A DNA stretch of 64,000 nt from Pseudoneurospora amorphoporcata (taxonomy: Eukaryota > Ascomycota > Sordariomycetes > Sordariales > Sordariaceae). Below are positions 46,894-58,383 of the stretch, piece by piece. The notes below the pieces were generated by a model, which saw only the letters and a program-made list of their open reading frames with translations, did not search any database and was not told the DNA's origin. The first letter of the stretch is position 1, and every line of letters starts with the position of its first letter. The stretch spans positions 1-64,000 of the forward strand of contig MU859091.1 of NCBI GenBank assembly GCA_033297205.1. The letters are read 5' to 3'. Both the position numbers and the translations under genes were made by a program.

Positions 46894-48312
46894 ATGCCCG
46901 TGTCATCCCCCGGTACCATTGTCGACGAGTCCTATGACGACCTGAGCTGGATCGATTTCCGGCTCGACCAGGCCGATGATATCACAGCTATTAAGAAGTC
47001 GCTCACGAACCAGGCCTGGTTCGAGCCCTTGTCGCACCCCGAAAAGGACATGAGCGGCTTCAACGTCGCCATGATCGTAATGCGCATGATTTACGGCAAC
47101 GTGCTGGCGACTCCTGCGACGTCCAAGTCAAGTTTCGAGTTGCTGGAGGAAGAGGAGGACTGGGACTCAGAGGGCGAGACAGATGAGGATGGCGAGCAGT
47201 CACATCTCCGCAAATTTCTGTACCAGAACGAGGAGCAATTTCCCCTCCTCGCAGTATCTTGGGTCGACACCCCCGGCCTCCTCAAGGCAAAGGGAAAGAA
47301 TAGCAACAGCGAGAATGTACCATCGTCGGCGGCCTACGACAAGACGGTGTTGGACATGGCCGAGCTACTCCTCTCTAGCTTCCCGAACCACCGGCACGCC
47401 GACGGACCGATTTCCTTCTCCTACATTATGTCCAGCGACCTCGCCAATGACGCCATCTGGAGCCACCCCTCCTTCCTCTACTACTGCCCTATCGTCGGCT
47501 GCGCCCCCGCCGAAGCCGGACCGTGGACGGCTGGTCGCAAGAGAATCCCGACGCGCATGAACGCGCACTACTCCCTCCTTCACTTCGACTGGGCGCTCGA
47601 GCGCAAACAGTTTGCTGGTCTCGGCGCGTTTTTGACGTCCGTGGTTCTTCCCCGCCAGCGTCCAGACGGGCAGTGGTTGCTCTATCAGCCGAACTTCCCC
47701 AAGGTGTTGCGGGTCCGATACGTACCCGCCGCGGACACTCGCCGTTCTTGTTCGCCCGAAGGGAGCGCCAGTCCCTACAACCAGAACCCAGGATTTGACG
47801 ACCTCAGACACATCACCGTCGGCGGCCGCAAGATTGACACTTCAACCTCTGTGGCAGAATGGGCGCGCCATGATAAGCAAGGAAGAGCCATCAGGCAGGG
47901 ATACTCCGTTTTCGCCGTGGTGCGACTGCGCAATTCAAGCAACCCCAAGGAGCAGGACCTGGTAAGGACATACGATGTGCAGCGGATTGCTGACATGGTC
48001 CAAGGGGCGGACGGCATCGTTGTGCCCGAGGTGTCGTCGATGAATAAGAGGGGAAGTGGAACGAGGTACTTGACTGACGGCTGGAAGCTGGGTGAGCCGG
48101 GCCATGAGTACGATCTGTTCTATTGCAGGGACAATGTTGAGCCCGAGGGCAATGCTCGTGCTTCTGGTGCGCAGGCTGGAAGTCCCCAGGAGGTTGGTAG
48201 TGGTGGTGAAGATGGTAGCGAGGAGGAGCAGAGTGTGAAAAGTGTGAACGACATTCCATATGAGAGCATTGAGGAAGGAGATGCCACTCTGGAATGGGAA
48301 GGAACGAAGTAG
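46894..48312 (+). CDS. Unknown acidic cytosolic protein
   Basis: An intronless 472-aa frame with a good ATG context (CCATCGCCATGCCC). No signal peptide or membrane span is present. Residues about 80-105 are strongly acidic (LLEEEEDWDSEGETDEDGE), as is the tail (SGGEDGSEEEQS). The middle holds well-formed segments such as FNVAMIVMRMIYGN, MAELLLSSFPNHRHADGPISFSYI and SHPSFLYYCPIVGCAPAEAG. I do not recognise a family. Codon choice (G/C at third positions) matches the known genes, which supports it being real. Confidence 0.75.
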   Translation: MPVSSPGTIVDESYDDLSWIDFRLDQADDITAIKKSLTNQAWFEPLSHPEKDMSGFNVAMIVMRMIYGNVLATPATSKSSFELLEEEEDWDSEGETDEDGEQSHLRKFLYQNEEQFPLLAVSWVDTPGLLKAKGKNSNSENVPSSAAYDKTVLDMAELLLSSFPNHRHADGPISFSYIMSSDLANDAIWSHPSFLYYCPIVGCAPAEAGPWTAGRKRIPTRMNAHYSLLHFDWALERKQFAGLGAFLTSVVLPRQRPDGQWLLYQPNFPKVLRVRYVPAADTRRSCSPEGSASPYNQNPGFDDLRHITVGGRKIDTSTSVAEWARHDKQGRAIRQGYSVFAVVRLRNSSNPKEQDLVRTYDVQRIADMVQGADGIVVPEVSSMNKRGSGTRYLTDGWKLGEPGHEYDLFYCRDNVEPEGNARASGAQAGSPQEVGSGGEDGSEEEQSVKSVNDIPYESIEEGDATLEWEGTK

Positions 48313-49934
48313 AGTTCTTTCATTTTTTTGGATCACAAGGGTGATCAGGGGTGGGTGGCAAAGGCGACTGCGGTAAACGTGGTATTATTCTTCGTTCCAT
48401 ACTCGTCAGAAGCGGAAACAGCAACAGAACTGTATTGAAACTGTAGACCTTTGTACTATACCGAGGAGCTCATGGAAGTTGTAAATAGACAGAGAGCGAT
48501 GACATGGTCAATGTATTCGACTCCAACTTATCTCTTCCAAGGAACTTTGGCGTATTCTCCTTCATGTGTCATGTCTCTGTGGGCGTGGCAGGCGACGAGG
48601 TTCTCAGGTGTCAAACAGGTTGTTTGGAAATTTTGATGCTCGGTTCGGTAAATTGTATTGTCTGAACATGTGACGTATTGCATTCCGGGATAAAGGCATG
48701 TGGGTAGCCAAGCGGTTGAAGCTTCCATTTGAGCGCACTGCAATGTTGATAGAGTGATGGCAGGTGCATTGAGGTGGTGGAGGAGCAAACGACTCGGAGT
48801 TGTCCAGGCATGAATAGCCCCACTTTTGACATCGACCAAGCAGACCCTAACCCTAACGCTGCAAGCACGTCCCCCGGCAGGCACCAGTCACCACACCATC
48901 GCAGGAACAGAAACCATTGCCGTTCCAGTCCCAGCTCTCAACCCCAACAATTCATGGACGAATGTTAAAATCAGCCATGAACCACACAATTGGCTAAAAC
49001 AACGCAACCACTCCTACATCCAAACTCTCATGCTTTCCAATACTATTCTTTTATTCAGAATAGTACAATTTTTCCCCATTAGCTTGGCGGCATGCGCCGG
49101 ACAATCAAACTTTGCAATGTCAACATTGCATCGCCGGGCTCCATCATCACGGGCAAGTTGTCAACTTCACAAAGATAAGACACACTACCTAACCTCTTAA
49201 ACGTCGACCATGTTTACATGCATCTTCAAACAACAATAACAACAACAACAAAAACAACAACAAGCCCCGGTGGACATTCCATGGATGTCATTTCTATCAC
49301 CTGCCTTCCAAGACCATCATCCCTTGCAGGTCACGCCCTCACACTTAAGGCAACATTCACCTACTGACGATCGATGTCTGCCCCTTGGGAACGCTAGTCG
49401 GGTGTTCAGGGAAGAACTTGGATGGACATTTGGAGACATGAAGGCTCATTCATCAATATCAATCATGGAGGTGCTCAGTGCTCAGTGCACCACCACAATC
49501 CCTGAAGCCGAGCATCCTCTACGGCCAGTCGCCCTCCGCAAGGAATGTCAGCACCAAGACTGTCTCGAATCTTCATCTCACCCCCTTTTTTTTTTTTTCC
49601 CTTCATGAGCATTCCAGCCCATGCTTTTGCTATGATTTCCTTGCTTCTGGATAGCCCACGCGTCAAGGGCATCTACGCGATGATGGCTGGAGGTGTTTGG
49701 ACCATGTTGTCTTGCTCCTGATACCAACATGTTCAAATACCGACCAAGGCCGTCGCCTGCTTTCACACCTTGGTCCCTCTGCTCTTATCCTCAGTCGCTC
49801 TTTTATGCTTCTTTCCCGACCCCTTCTTCTGTTGGTCGTATGAGCCAACGTCTTTCGTTTCCTTTCCCACCCGTTTGTCTTTGAACAACACCACCAGGCT
49901 ACACTACCCTTTGCAAGGTCACCTCCCCGTCAGC
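48313..49934. other. Intergenic region upstream of the WSC gene
   Basis: No gene is supported. A CCCTAACCCTAA telomere-like repeat lies at 48845-48856, about 1.1 kb before the WSC start. A CAA-type microsatellite lies at about 49227-49263. The last 200 bp are pyrimidine-rich leader sequence. Confidence 0.45.
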
Positions 49935-52900
49935 ATGGGCTGGCAATCGAGCCCTGGCCGGCTTGCCGTAGCCGCGGCCGGCCTCTTGGGCCTTGTCAAC
50001 GGACAGGCTTACTTCGGAAGCTTTCAGACTACGCTAGACAAATGTGGTGCCGATAAGTTTGTCTATGAAGGCTGTTACGCCAACTTCGAAAGCACAGCCG
50101 GTGCCTTCTTTCACTTTAGCCCACAGGGCTTCACACCTCTTGACCCCTCGAGAAGTTTCCCCGGATGGGACCCCGGCTCCCTTTGGGACTCTACGCAGAC
50201 TCCGCTTGACTGCGCGCGCACCTGCAGAGCTTTTGGTTGCAAGTATTCGGCCATGAGGGACAATAACTGTAACTGCGGCCTGCAGCTCCCGGCTGCTGCT
50301 GTCCCGAACGCCGACGACTCGGCTTGCAATAGGCAGTGCAGTGGCGATAGCACCCAGTTCTGCGGCGGTGGCTCCGACGCCCAGGTGTACAGTGATCCGT
50401 CCTTTTCCACAGCGGCCGAGGTGCCCATCGTTGCACGTAACAGGGACTTGGCTGTCTTTTACAAACACCTCGGCTGTTACTCCACTCAAGGATTCAACAC
50501 ACGGACAACGACAGGGCCAGGACCCTCGTTGACGATATCGAGGAATGCTTCGAAACGTGTGCCGGATTGGGTTATCCTCTTGTCTTCAGTGCCAGAGAAA
50601 AGTAAGTCAAGCTCAAGCTGCTGCTTTCTGAAGATGCAACAAAACGCACACAAACAGAGTCGATGATTCCACTACCAAGATCCGATGCCAGTGTGGTACA
50701 AACTTCAACTTCGGCAACTATCGCGTTGTTCCATCGACTCTTGCCAACGAGGGAGACTGCAACGCTGATTGTGCAGTCGAGTCTACGTAGGTTCAAGACA
50801 CCCATCCTGTGTTTCACATGATCTGACGATTTCCAACAGGGGTGGAGACTGTGATCCAAAGACGCAAAAGTGCTGTGGAAGGAACGAGCACTATCCCGTC
50901 TACGTTAATTCTGAACTTCAAGGCTGTTATGTGCCCAAGACGCCGGGGTTCAAGGCATCGGCTCAACAGACAACTTTCAACTGCTACGACCCACCGTCTA
51001 GGCTGCTAGGCCCCCCCAAGCAACTTAACACCGGGCTCCCGCTCTCGTCAGAGGACCAGACCAATGTCATTACCGCAACCGCGAATGGACGAACAGCACT
51101 CAAACGTCCATTGACTATTGGCACGGGTCCGAACACTTGGTATCTACATGGGTGCTACGGTAATCCTCCTGCACAGGTCCTCAGCCTCCCCTCGCAGGGC
51201 GGAAACCCAGAGGTTGGCCAGATTATCACCGACCTTGCCACTGGAACACTTAATGAGTGTGCATCGAGATGTCGTTCGAACAGTACTTTCAACTACTTTG
51301 GCATGGCCAACGGCGGGTGAGTAGTGCGTTTTCCCCTCCCTGAACAGATAAATACTAATTCGACATTCATCCAGGGAGTGTTACTGCTCAACCTCTCTCA
51401 ACGTCGAGGCCACCCTTGATCAAATGCAAACTTGCAGACTTCCTTGCGCCGGCGATAATACCCGAGCTTGTGGTGGTACAAATGCCCCGGTCGTCTATTC
51501 CCTGGTCCCGAGCGGTGTGTACACGCAACGCCAAGCATTATTCGGTGACGGTTTTCCCATATGCTCTTGTTTACCCCGTAAGACATCTACCCCTTGCCAT
51601 CCAACAAATGTGTTTCGTATCTGACGATATTCAAATTAGGCTCAGGTGCACAAATTGAGGACGCTCCCATCGAATGCCCGGATGATGATGGCACCTCTAT
51701 TCTCACTAGCCAAAACAAAACTTTTATTGTGAAGTGTGGTGCCGAATATGCCGGTGGCGGGGGTCTCGACCTACCCTCCTCCACACCATATGTTAACAGT
51801 TACGCTGAATGTGCTGAGGTATGCTCTGCGACAGCCGATTGTGCCGCGTTTATCTATCAGCATGGCCCTCCGGAAAGCAATGGCCAAGGGGCGGCCTGCT
51901 ACCTCAAGAGTGCAGCGGCACTCGCTGCTCCTGCTCTCCCTGCTAACCCAAATAACTAGTCCGAAAGATTGCCTCGCAGTGGTGAGGGCATGGGAGGTGA
52001 CACTGACAACGGCGGCGGCACTACACCTGGAAATGGCACTGACAACGGCGGCGGCGGCACTACACCTGGACATGGCACTGACAACGGCGGCGGCGGTACT
52101 ACACCTGGAAATGGCACTGACAACGGCGGCGGCGGCACTACACCTGGAAATGGCACTGACAACGGCGGCGGCACTACACCTGCCACCCCTCCTGCCACCG
52201 GTATCGACGCCATTGCGGACAAGGTCTTTGGTCAAGCCTTCCAGGATGTCTTCAGCTCCTTCGACAAAGTTTTCGACATCAACATTGGCGACCTATTCAC
52301 CAACATCCCGTTCTTCAAGCCCAAGTCAGGTGGCTCGACTCGTCGTGCTATCGCTACAAGCAATGATGAAATCCAGGATCTCGAGACCCTTGCTAGCGAT
52401 TCCTCCGACGGTATGGCTTCTCCTGACGAAGCCAGCCCTGCCAGCGCTGTAATCGGGTCAAATCCCTTCCTCGGCGATATGCTCGGCAATCTCGACCTTG
52501 ACGGCTTGTTGGGCTCTGTTCCTGCTCTTGCAAGTATTTTCCCTGGACTTGATATTACTAGCCTGATTTCCGGAAACATTCGCGCCGCCGATCCGACGAC
52601 GCCCCCAAAGGCCGTCAACCTGGATGAGCTTGCCGGCCTAGCCAACACCGTTCTTACCGCCTTGAACACTCTTCCAAGCGACATTGCTGTCCCTGGCCCC
52701 GTTGACACCGACTCATTGATCACCCTTGCGGGTGCGATCACTGATGCGCTTACCACGGCGGCTGATGGAACTGGTCCTGGTGTGATCAATGGCAAGGACT
52801 TTGCCAGCATCCTCAACTCTGTTTTCGACACAATCAATGGGATCGGAAGCATCTTCCCCAAAAAAAGTACTAGCAGCAGTGCCCAGCCACGTATGACTGC

Positions 52901-54122
52901 CGCGCCTACTCGACGCCTTCGAGCGAGGGACGTCGCTCACATTGGCCCTCACCCCACCGGTGTACTTCCTCCGGGAAGCGGCCCTGCCGAGGTGTGCGAT
53001 ATTGCGACACTCGCCCTCCCGGCAAACATCTTCGCGCCTACTCCGCCCCCGGATGCTGGTCGCTGCATCCCCATCATCGGCTACTGGTATGTTGGTGAGA
53101 CTACTTTGCTCCCTTGCTCTGAAGGCTATGGTGCCGGCGGGCCCCAAGAGACCGGCTCCCCTCAGGCACCCGGCTTCCCTGGCGGTCCCGGTGGTCGCCC
53201 TCCCCATCCTGGCCCCCCGGGCCCACCGCCCCCCGTTGTGATTCCTGTGGCAGGTTCGCTTGTCCTTACCCAGGAGCAACTGAACCACCTTCTCGAGTCC
53301 ACCAACATTGAGCTCGAGTGGACCAGCGAAGGCGAGCGTGTGCTCAGCATCCCTGGAGTCCTTGACATGAGCGACAGTCACAGCGACACCTTCAGGCTTC
53401 TGCTTGACCACAGCTCCGATTCTCTGTCCCACAGTACAGACCAGTTTGAGATCCCCATCACGGACGAGGTTGGCCTCACGCAGGCGCAGCTTGACAGCCT
53501 CCTCCAGGACTCGACCTTCGACATCTTCTGGAACAGCCAGGGGGCCAAACAATTGAGCATCCCAGGAGTGATCGACTACAGCTCTACCAGAAATGACACT
53601 TTCAGCCTCCGCCTCAGCTCAAGCCATCACCACACCACATACAGCGCTGGTGTCCCTGGTCCCACCGAAACTCCCACTCCTTCACCTGATGGTGAGGAAC
53701 CCGCTGGGTCTCCTGAGGAGGACACCGGCTACGATGACATTGACGCGGAACTTGCCGCTCTTGATGCTCTGATCGCTTCGCTTGGTGATATTAATCTTGA
53801 CGTTGGTGACCTTGACATCGCCAGCATTGACGTCGGCGGTCTGGGTTTCCCCGAGGTTCCGTCGATTGACACGGAAGATCTCGAGGTCAACGTCGGGGAC
53901 GTGGATGTTCCGACGGTTGAGGGACCCGAGGCGCCCCAGGTACCTGGTATTGATGCTATTCCAACCATCAATAATGCTCCAGGGTCTGTGGACAACGGTT
54001 CCGAGGGTGGCGGCAGTAGTGCCAAGACCGGAATCCTGCCCATCGATGTTCCTGATGAGGAGGGCGCCATTCCTGTTGTCGACCCTAGTGATGAGGCTAC
54101 TTGGGGTATCAATGGCGCTTGA
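49935..54122 (+). pseudogene. Large WSC-domain surface protein with a frameshift and an in-frame TAG
   Basis: Exons inferred: 49935-50601, 50658-50786, 50840-51316, 51375-51577 and 51640-54122, about 1319 aa if both lesions are ignored. A signal peptide (MGWQSSPGRLAVAAAGLLGLVNGQ) precedes three WSC modules (EGCYANF; HLGCYSTQ...CQCGTNFNFGNYR; LHGCYGN...ECYCST), then a PAN-like cysteine segment (CAEVCSATADCAAFIYQ). Next come four 14-residue Gly-Thr-Asn repeats and a long low-complexity tail with a duplicated segment of about 50 residues. WSC modules bind glycans, so a wall-associated role is likely. The frame shifts once near 50500, consistent with one missing base, and TAG interrupts at 51957-51959. 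Intact flanks imply very recent loss, or sequence error. A second gene starting after the TAG is the alternative. Confidence 0.75.
51993..52185 (+). repeat. 42-bp coding tandem repeat
   Basis: About four units of 42 bp encode a 14-residue repeat of the form GNGTDNGGGGTTPG, in the linker between the PAN-like segment and the tail domain of the WSC protein. The units are nearly identical, which suggests recent expansion by slippage or unequal exchange. The antisense frame is also open here, a by-product of the repeat. Confidence 0.85.
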
Positions 54123-55398
54123 TACTACCACCTTCATCACTGAGGACGAACGTTGAATTTGTGTTATTGTTAAGGAGAGGGCGAAGATGAATGGACTTGG
54201 AGTAGTATACGAGTGGGACGACGCGCTTTGTTTTTGTGGCTATTTGTTAATTTTTTCGGCCTTGGAACTAGTTTGTATGCGAATTGCTACGAGTTGAAGT
54301 TTCCGGTTCCTCGAGCATGTAGTAGTGGTTGGTTAATGTGGATGAATGAAAATCAGATTGTCTTTTTTGAGGATACCTAAACATTACTTGCTGCCTTGGT
54401 TCATCGTGCCTTCCGTCGGGTGTTTGGCACTTTCCGGTTCACCTCGTGCTTCCCTCCCGTCCCACTCGCCGCGTCTTCCATCCCAACTCTTCAACTGCGC
54501 CTGGGCCCGACCCAGCCCGCAACCCAGCACTTGTAGTATGTCTAGGGTATATGTATTAGTTTCCGCGGCATGATTTCCGTGGCTAGCTGGCAGGATGGCG
54601 CAACGGGCTAAGGCTGAATACACAGGTGATGTGTAGACGGGGCCCGCTCCCCTCATCTCTCCCGTAACCCCCGGCTCTTGTGGACGTTGTACGTTCGAAC
54701 CCGGTAGCTGTAAGTCCACGCTCGTTTTTTTGCCGCTCTTTTTCTTCTCCTCGCTGTTCTATTTTGCACACAAGTCCAACAACGACTGCACTGCCAACTG
54801 CGGTGCATTCCTTAGTGCCCTTCCTTCTTCTTTTTTTTTTTTTTTTTTTTTCTTTTTTTCCCCGATATAAAGTCATGGAAGGTCACTTCAGAGACAGCAT
54901 AATAAACAACGTTAATCTTAATTCCTCCTTCACATCTCCTTTTCGCCGCAGACATGGATGCTTGCCGCCGTCAACTAGGAACCAAGGAGTCATGTCACTA
55001 ATATTTACAAAGGCGCGGCAGGACTTCAAAGCGACTACTCGTCAGGGATAAAAGCGTTCCGCGTCTACATCAAAGAGACCCAGGAATTCCAGCGCAATAG
55101 TCTTCATCAACCTCTTCCGTCTAGACACGCTTGAGCGTCACGCCGTATTCCGCTTCAAAATGGATCTTCCTTGGTCTTATGTTGCTATCGGCTACCACAT
55201 TGATCGTTGTATGGAAAACTCGAGCCGAGTCCTCTGTCTATATAAGGGGAGAGGATGAGACGTTACCTGAGGTGCTTTTTATCCTAGAGGACGACACGCT
55301 AGGTATCTTCACCGGCACACCATTTATCCTGATATTTGCTTACCCATCTACTGCGTAGAGAGAGGTGTTCGATCCGTACATACACTCATTACCTTACC
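54123..55398. other. Intergenic region
   Basis: It contains the 3' end of the WSC gene, the tRNA-like element at 54590-54731 and a T-rich tract near 54830-54855. No protein gene is recognised. The last 150 bp are the promoter side of the small secreted protein gene. Confidence 0.4.
54590..54731 (+). other. tRNA-like Pol III element (degenerate)
   Basis: An A-box-like TGGCGCAACGGG lies at 54596-54607, a perfect B-box core GTTCGAACC at 54693-54701 and a T7 terminator at 54725-54731. The A-to-B distance of 97 bases is too long for a plain tRNA. Arms do not pair as in a tRNA, so an intron-containing tRNA is unlikely. A SINE-like or other Pol III transcript is possible. Confidence 0.3.
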
Positions 55399-56275
55399 AT
55401 GTTCTCGTCACTCGTCTTCTCTGCTGGAGCCATCTTGGCTATGTTCCAGGTATGTACACTACGAAACACCAACCAACCCACCCATTGAGCTTCATAAACC
55501 CTTCCTTCCCCACCTAGTCGTGACACTTGCACTTTACTCACACAATAACCTGCCATAGGCCCTCCCCACCATCACCCTCGCCTTCCCCACCGCTGACCCT
55601 GACAGCAACTCCAACTCCAACACCCCATCATCAATCCCCGACTATTTCATCAAAGGCGACGGTCCTCCTCCTCCTCCTCCTGCTGCTACCATCAACGTAA
55701 CCAGCACCAGCACCCTCCTCGAAGCCCGCATGAAGACCTTTCGGGAGATTGTTGACCACGACTGCGACAACACAGGCAACGGCAACAGCAAGTGGGGTTA
55801 CGCCGAAAGCAGGCGTGTCTGGGAGGGCATCTACCATCTTCGAAAAGTACAAGGAAAGCCCACAAGCGGAAGGGGGCCGGCGAATTGCGGACGGGTCAGC
55901 TGTAGTTGGAAGACGGCGATTTATTGGTGTAATGATGTATGTGTTCTATCTGTTCCAGTCCTCTTTTTTTTCTTTCTTTCTTTCTTTGGTTCGTTCGTTG
56001 CTGGCCCCCGCGCCCCCATCCCTTTCTCTCACTTACGTACTGACTGACGTACGCAAAACAAACAGAACCCAAAAGTCGAGAATCAACTCGACTCCTACGA
56101 CGACATCGCCTGGGCGGCCGAACAGGTCAGTAGTAAATGTTCTTATGCAGGGACGGGAGAAAACACGGGGACGCCGGCGATGACCAACAATAAGGGCGGG
56201 TATCTGAAGGGGGCCGTTTACATGAAGGGTTTGTGGAGTGTGATTGTTAGGTATGATGATACTAATGGCTGCTGA
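55399..56275 (+). CDS. Small secreted cysteine-containing protein
   Basis: Exons are 55399-55449, 55559-55936 and 56066-56275, giving 212 aa. Introns of 109 and 129 bp have GTATGT donors, TAG and CAG acceptors and a CTGAC branch in the second; all phases are zero. A signal peptide begins MFSSLVFSAGAILAMFQ. A six-proline run (GDGPPPPPPAA) precedes the mature part. That part carries DHDCDN, ANCGRVSCSW, YWCNDN, SSKCSYAG and a C-terminal NGC, suggesting disulfides. SYDDIAWAAEQ and GGYLKGAVY are typical of a family of fungal secreted proteins with no known function. It is effector-like in size and features, but no activity can be read. Confidence 0.85.
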
Positions 56276-56889
56276 GGGATGGCTGGATAATATTTCATTG
56301 CTTGTTCACTTGCGAGACAGGTATGGGCCGGCCCCATTGAAGGCCGCCGCCGTTTTTGTTTTTTTTTTTTCTTTTTTTTTCATGCGAAATCCGTTGTCAC
56401 TTTGGTATCACTTTGTGCTCAGTTTTCTTCTTCTACTGTGTACCTTTAGTCGCGTCTGCTAGTCGCGTCTTCCGTTTTCGCGAAACTTTCGTTTCGATTT
56501 CCTTCTTCATCCTCCTCAACCCCACCTTCTTTCTTCATCCTCCATCACGACCTTTCTACGTCATACACATCCACTCGTCTGCCACACTCGAAACGCAACA
56601 CTGCTGCTGGAAAACCTCTCGGTGGTACCAGCTGTGTCGCCCTTTTATTGTTCCAACTCCCATCCTCTTACTTTACCAGCTGCATATCTCGAACTCGTGC
56701 CACGGCCCTCACCTGATCGTTAGGTCAGTCTCGTTTCACTTCATCGGGGTACGAGTCCCAAGTCGCGTGTCTTGAACTTCAAAATCTGACCGTCAATATA
56801 ATGCGCGTGTATACAAACCGCGAGTCTTCCCAAGGACAGGTTCCAGCGACAGAAACGCACTTACATACCCGCCACGCGCATACTCACTC
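56276..56889. other. Intergenic region
   Basis: T-rich and pyrimidine-rich sequence that probably includes the 3' end of the secreted protein gene and the promoter and leader of the next gene. No gene is recognised. Confidence 0.4.
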
Positions 56890-58383
56890 ATGATGTCGCG
56901 AACACGCGCCACCGACCAAACCAAAACTTCCGAGTCGCTTCTGCGGCACGACCTCGAGGGCTTCTCGCGAGACCTACTTGGCCTTCACACTCGCTTTCAG
57001 GAAATGTTCCCGATCCTCGCCAGCCGCGACGAGTCTGCCTCGACCTCGGCCTCTGTCTCTGCCCCGGTACCAACTCCAGCTCCGGGCCTGGACGCTTTAT
57101 TGGCATATCAACGCCATGTAGCGGCCAGAAACAACGCCTCTCAACCCCCGACTCCAGCGCTCACCCCCTCGCAATCAGCTTCTCCCCTTCCAGCCGACAT
57201 GGAGCGTAAAATCAGGCGGGTGGTAAACGCCAAGATCGGGCAAGAGATCGACGAGATTAATGTTCGGTTCACTCATCTGGAGAACCAGTTTGAACTACGA
57301 GTCGATGATATTTACAAAGATGTGGTTGAACCTTTAAAGGCAGAGAAAAAGCGGGTTGAGGAGGAGCTGGCGAAGATCAGGGAAGAGAGCACGAAGAGAC
57401 AGCAGGCTGAGGAGCAGACGAGGGAGGAGCTATGGGGAGTGATTCGCAAGATGCAGGGAGATATTGAGGAGCTGAAGAAGGGGCATGTTCAGAAGAGTGT
57501 CAAGGCGAAGAAGGTCTTGCGGAAAGAGTCTGTGATAACAGATGAAGAGTGGGCTCGTTTGGAATCGCCCGAGTTGAGTCCGAGGAGAATGAAGGGGCCA
57601 ACTTCTCGGGAGGAGAACGTGCAGAATTACACGTCCTTCGCGCTGGTGCCGTTCAGTTCTCAGATCGACAAGACCAGAAATGCTCTCACCCCCAACGAGC
57701 TCGGCCAATCTCGAACCCCACCCTCGGTGGTCAGCGACTTGGACTTGACCACTCGACCAGCTAACCAAGGACAACAGAGTGTGGCAGGTCTTCAAAATAC
57801 GGGTCGTTATTAGGGTCTCCTTCCAGAATACTCTAGTAGTGACGACTCGGAGTCAACAACCTCAGAGGTTGTTGAAGCCTCTGCCAAGAGAGGCTCTACC
57901 TCCCAGACTGATCACCGTCTAGGAAGACATTCTGCGACATCTCGTAGTCGCAGTCCCCGTCCTAGTATCGATGCTAATTTCCGCGTCCGCGACGGTTCCC
58001 AGCCTATATCTAAATCAATATCTCGCTCAGCTCACCGCCGTTCGACCTCCTTAGGCTCCATTCAAAGTATTTCTAGAGACAACGATATGGATTTCTCTAC
58101 CCAGTCTATCCCTTCCCGCTTCCAACCGTCCCGTAGAACCAAGTCAGCCAACGAGCTGATCGACAAGCATCTATCCTTCATCCCTAACGGCTGGCGTGCA
58201 ATAATTACCAACACGGCGAAGCAGCTTAACCCTGAGGACTGGGACCGATCAGATGCCAGAGTTCTGAAGAAGCTGGAGGAGCATTGCCCGGCATTCACCA
58301 ACTTGGAGGAAATTCTGCCAAATGCTAAAATGGCGGTGCCGGCTTTGAGGGAATTGATGAGGGATTTGGGCAAACATGCTTGA
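56890..58383 (+). pseudogene. Coiled-coil protein with one in-frame TAG
   Basis: A single frame from ATG 56890 to TGA 58383 (497 codons) is interrupted only by TAG at 57811-57813. The first part (307 aa) has an N-terminal segment (HDLEGFSRDLLGLHTRFQEMF), a Pro/Ser-rich linker and a coiled coil at about 125-210 (LKAEKKRVEEELAKIREEST). After the TAG the frame continues as GLLPEYSSSDDSESTTSEVV, a Ser/Arg-rich region and a conserved-looking helical end (DKHLSFIPNGWRAIITNTAK). The protein reads smoothly across the TAG if that codon once was CAG. No family is recognised. Alternatives: a truncated gene, stop readthrough, an intron with a poor donor ending at this TAG, or a sequence error. Confidence 0.65.

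Noticed and set aside
51819..51959. Intron removing the TAG in the WSC gene (GTATGC donor at 51819)
   Set aside because: It would delete conserved PAN-like cysteines that read well in frame, so the donor is unlikely to be used.
52232..53552. Long antisense frames under the WSC tail
   Set aside because: They follow from the repetitive GC-rich coding strand and lack independent coding signals.
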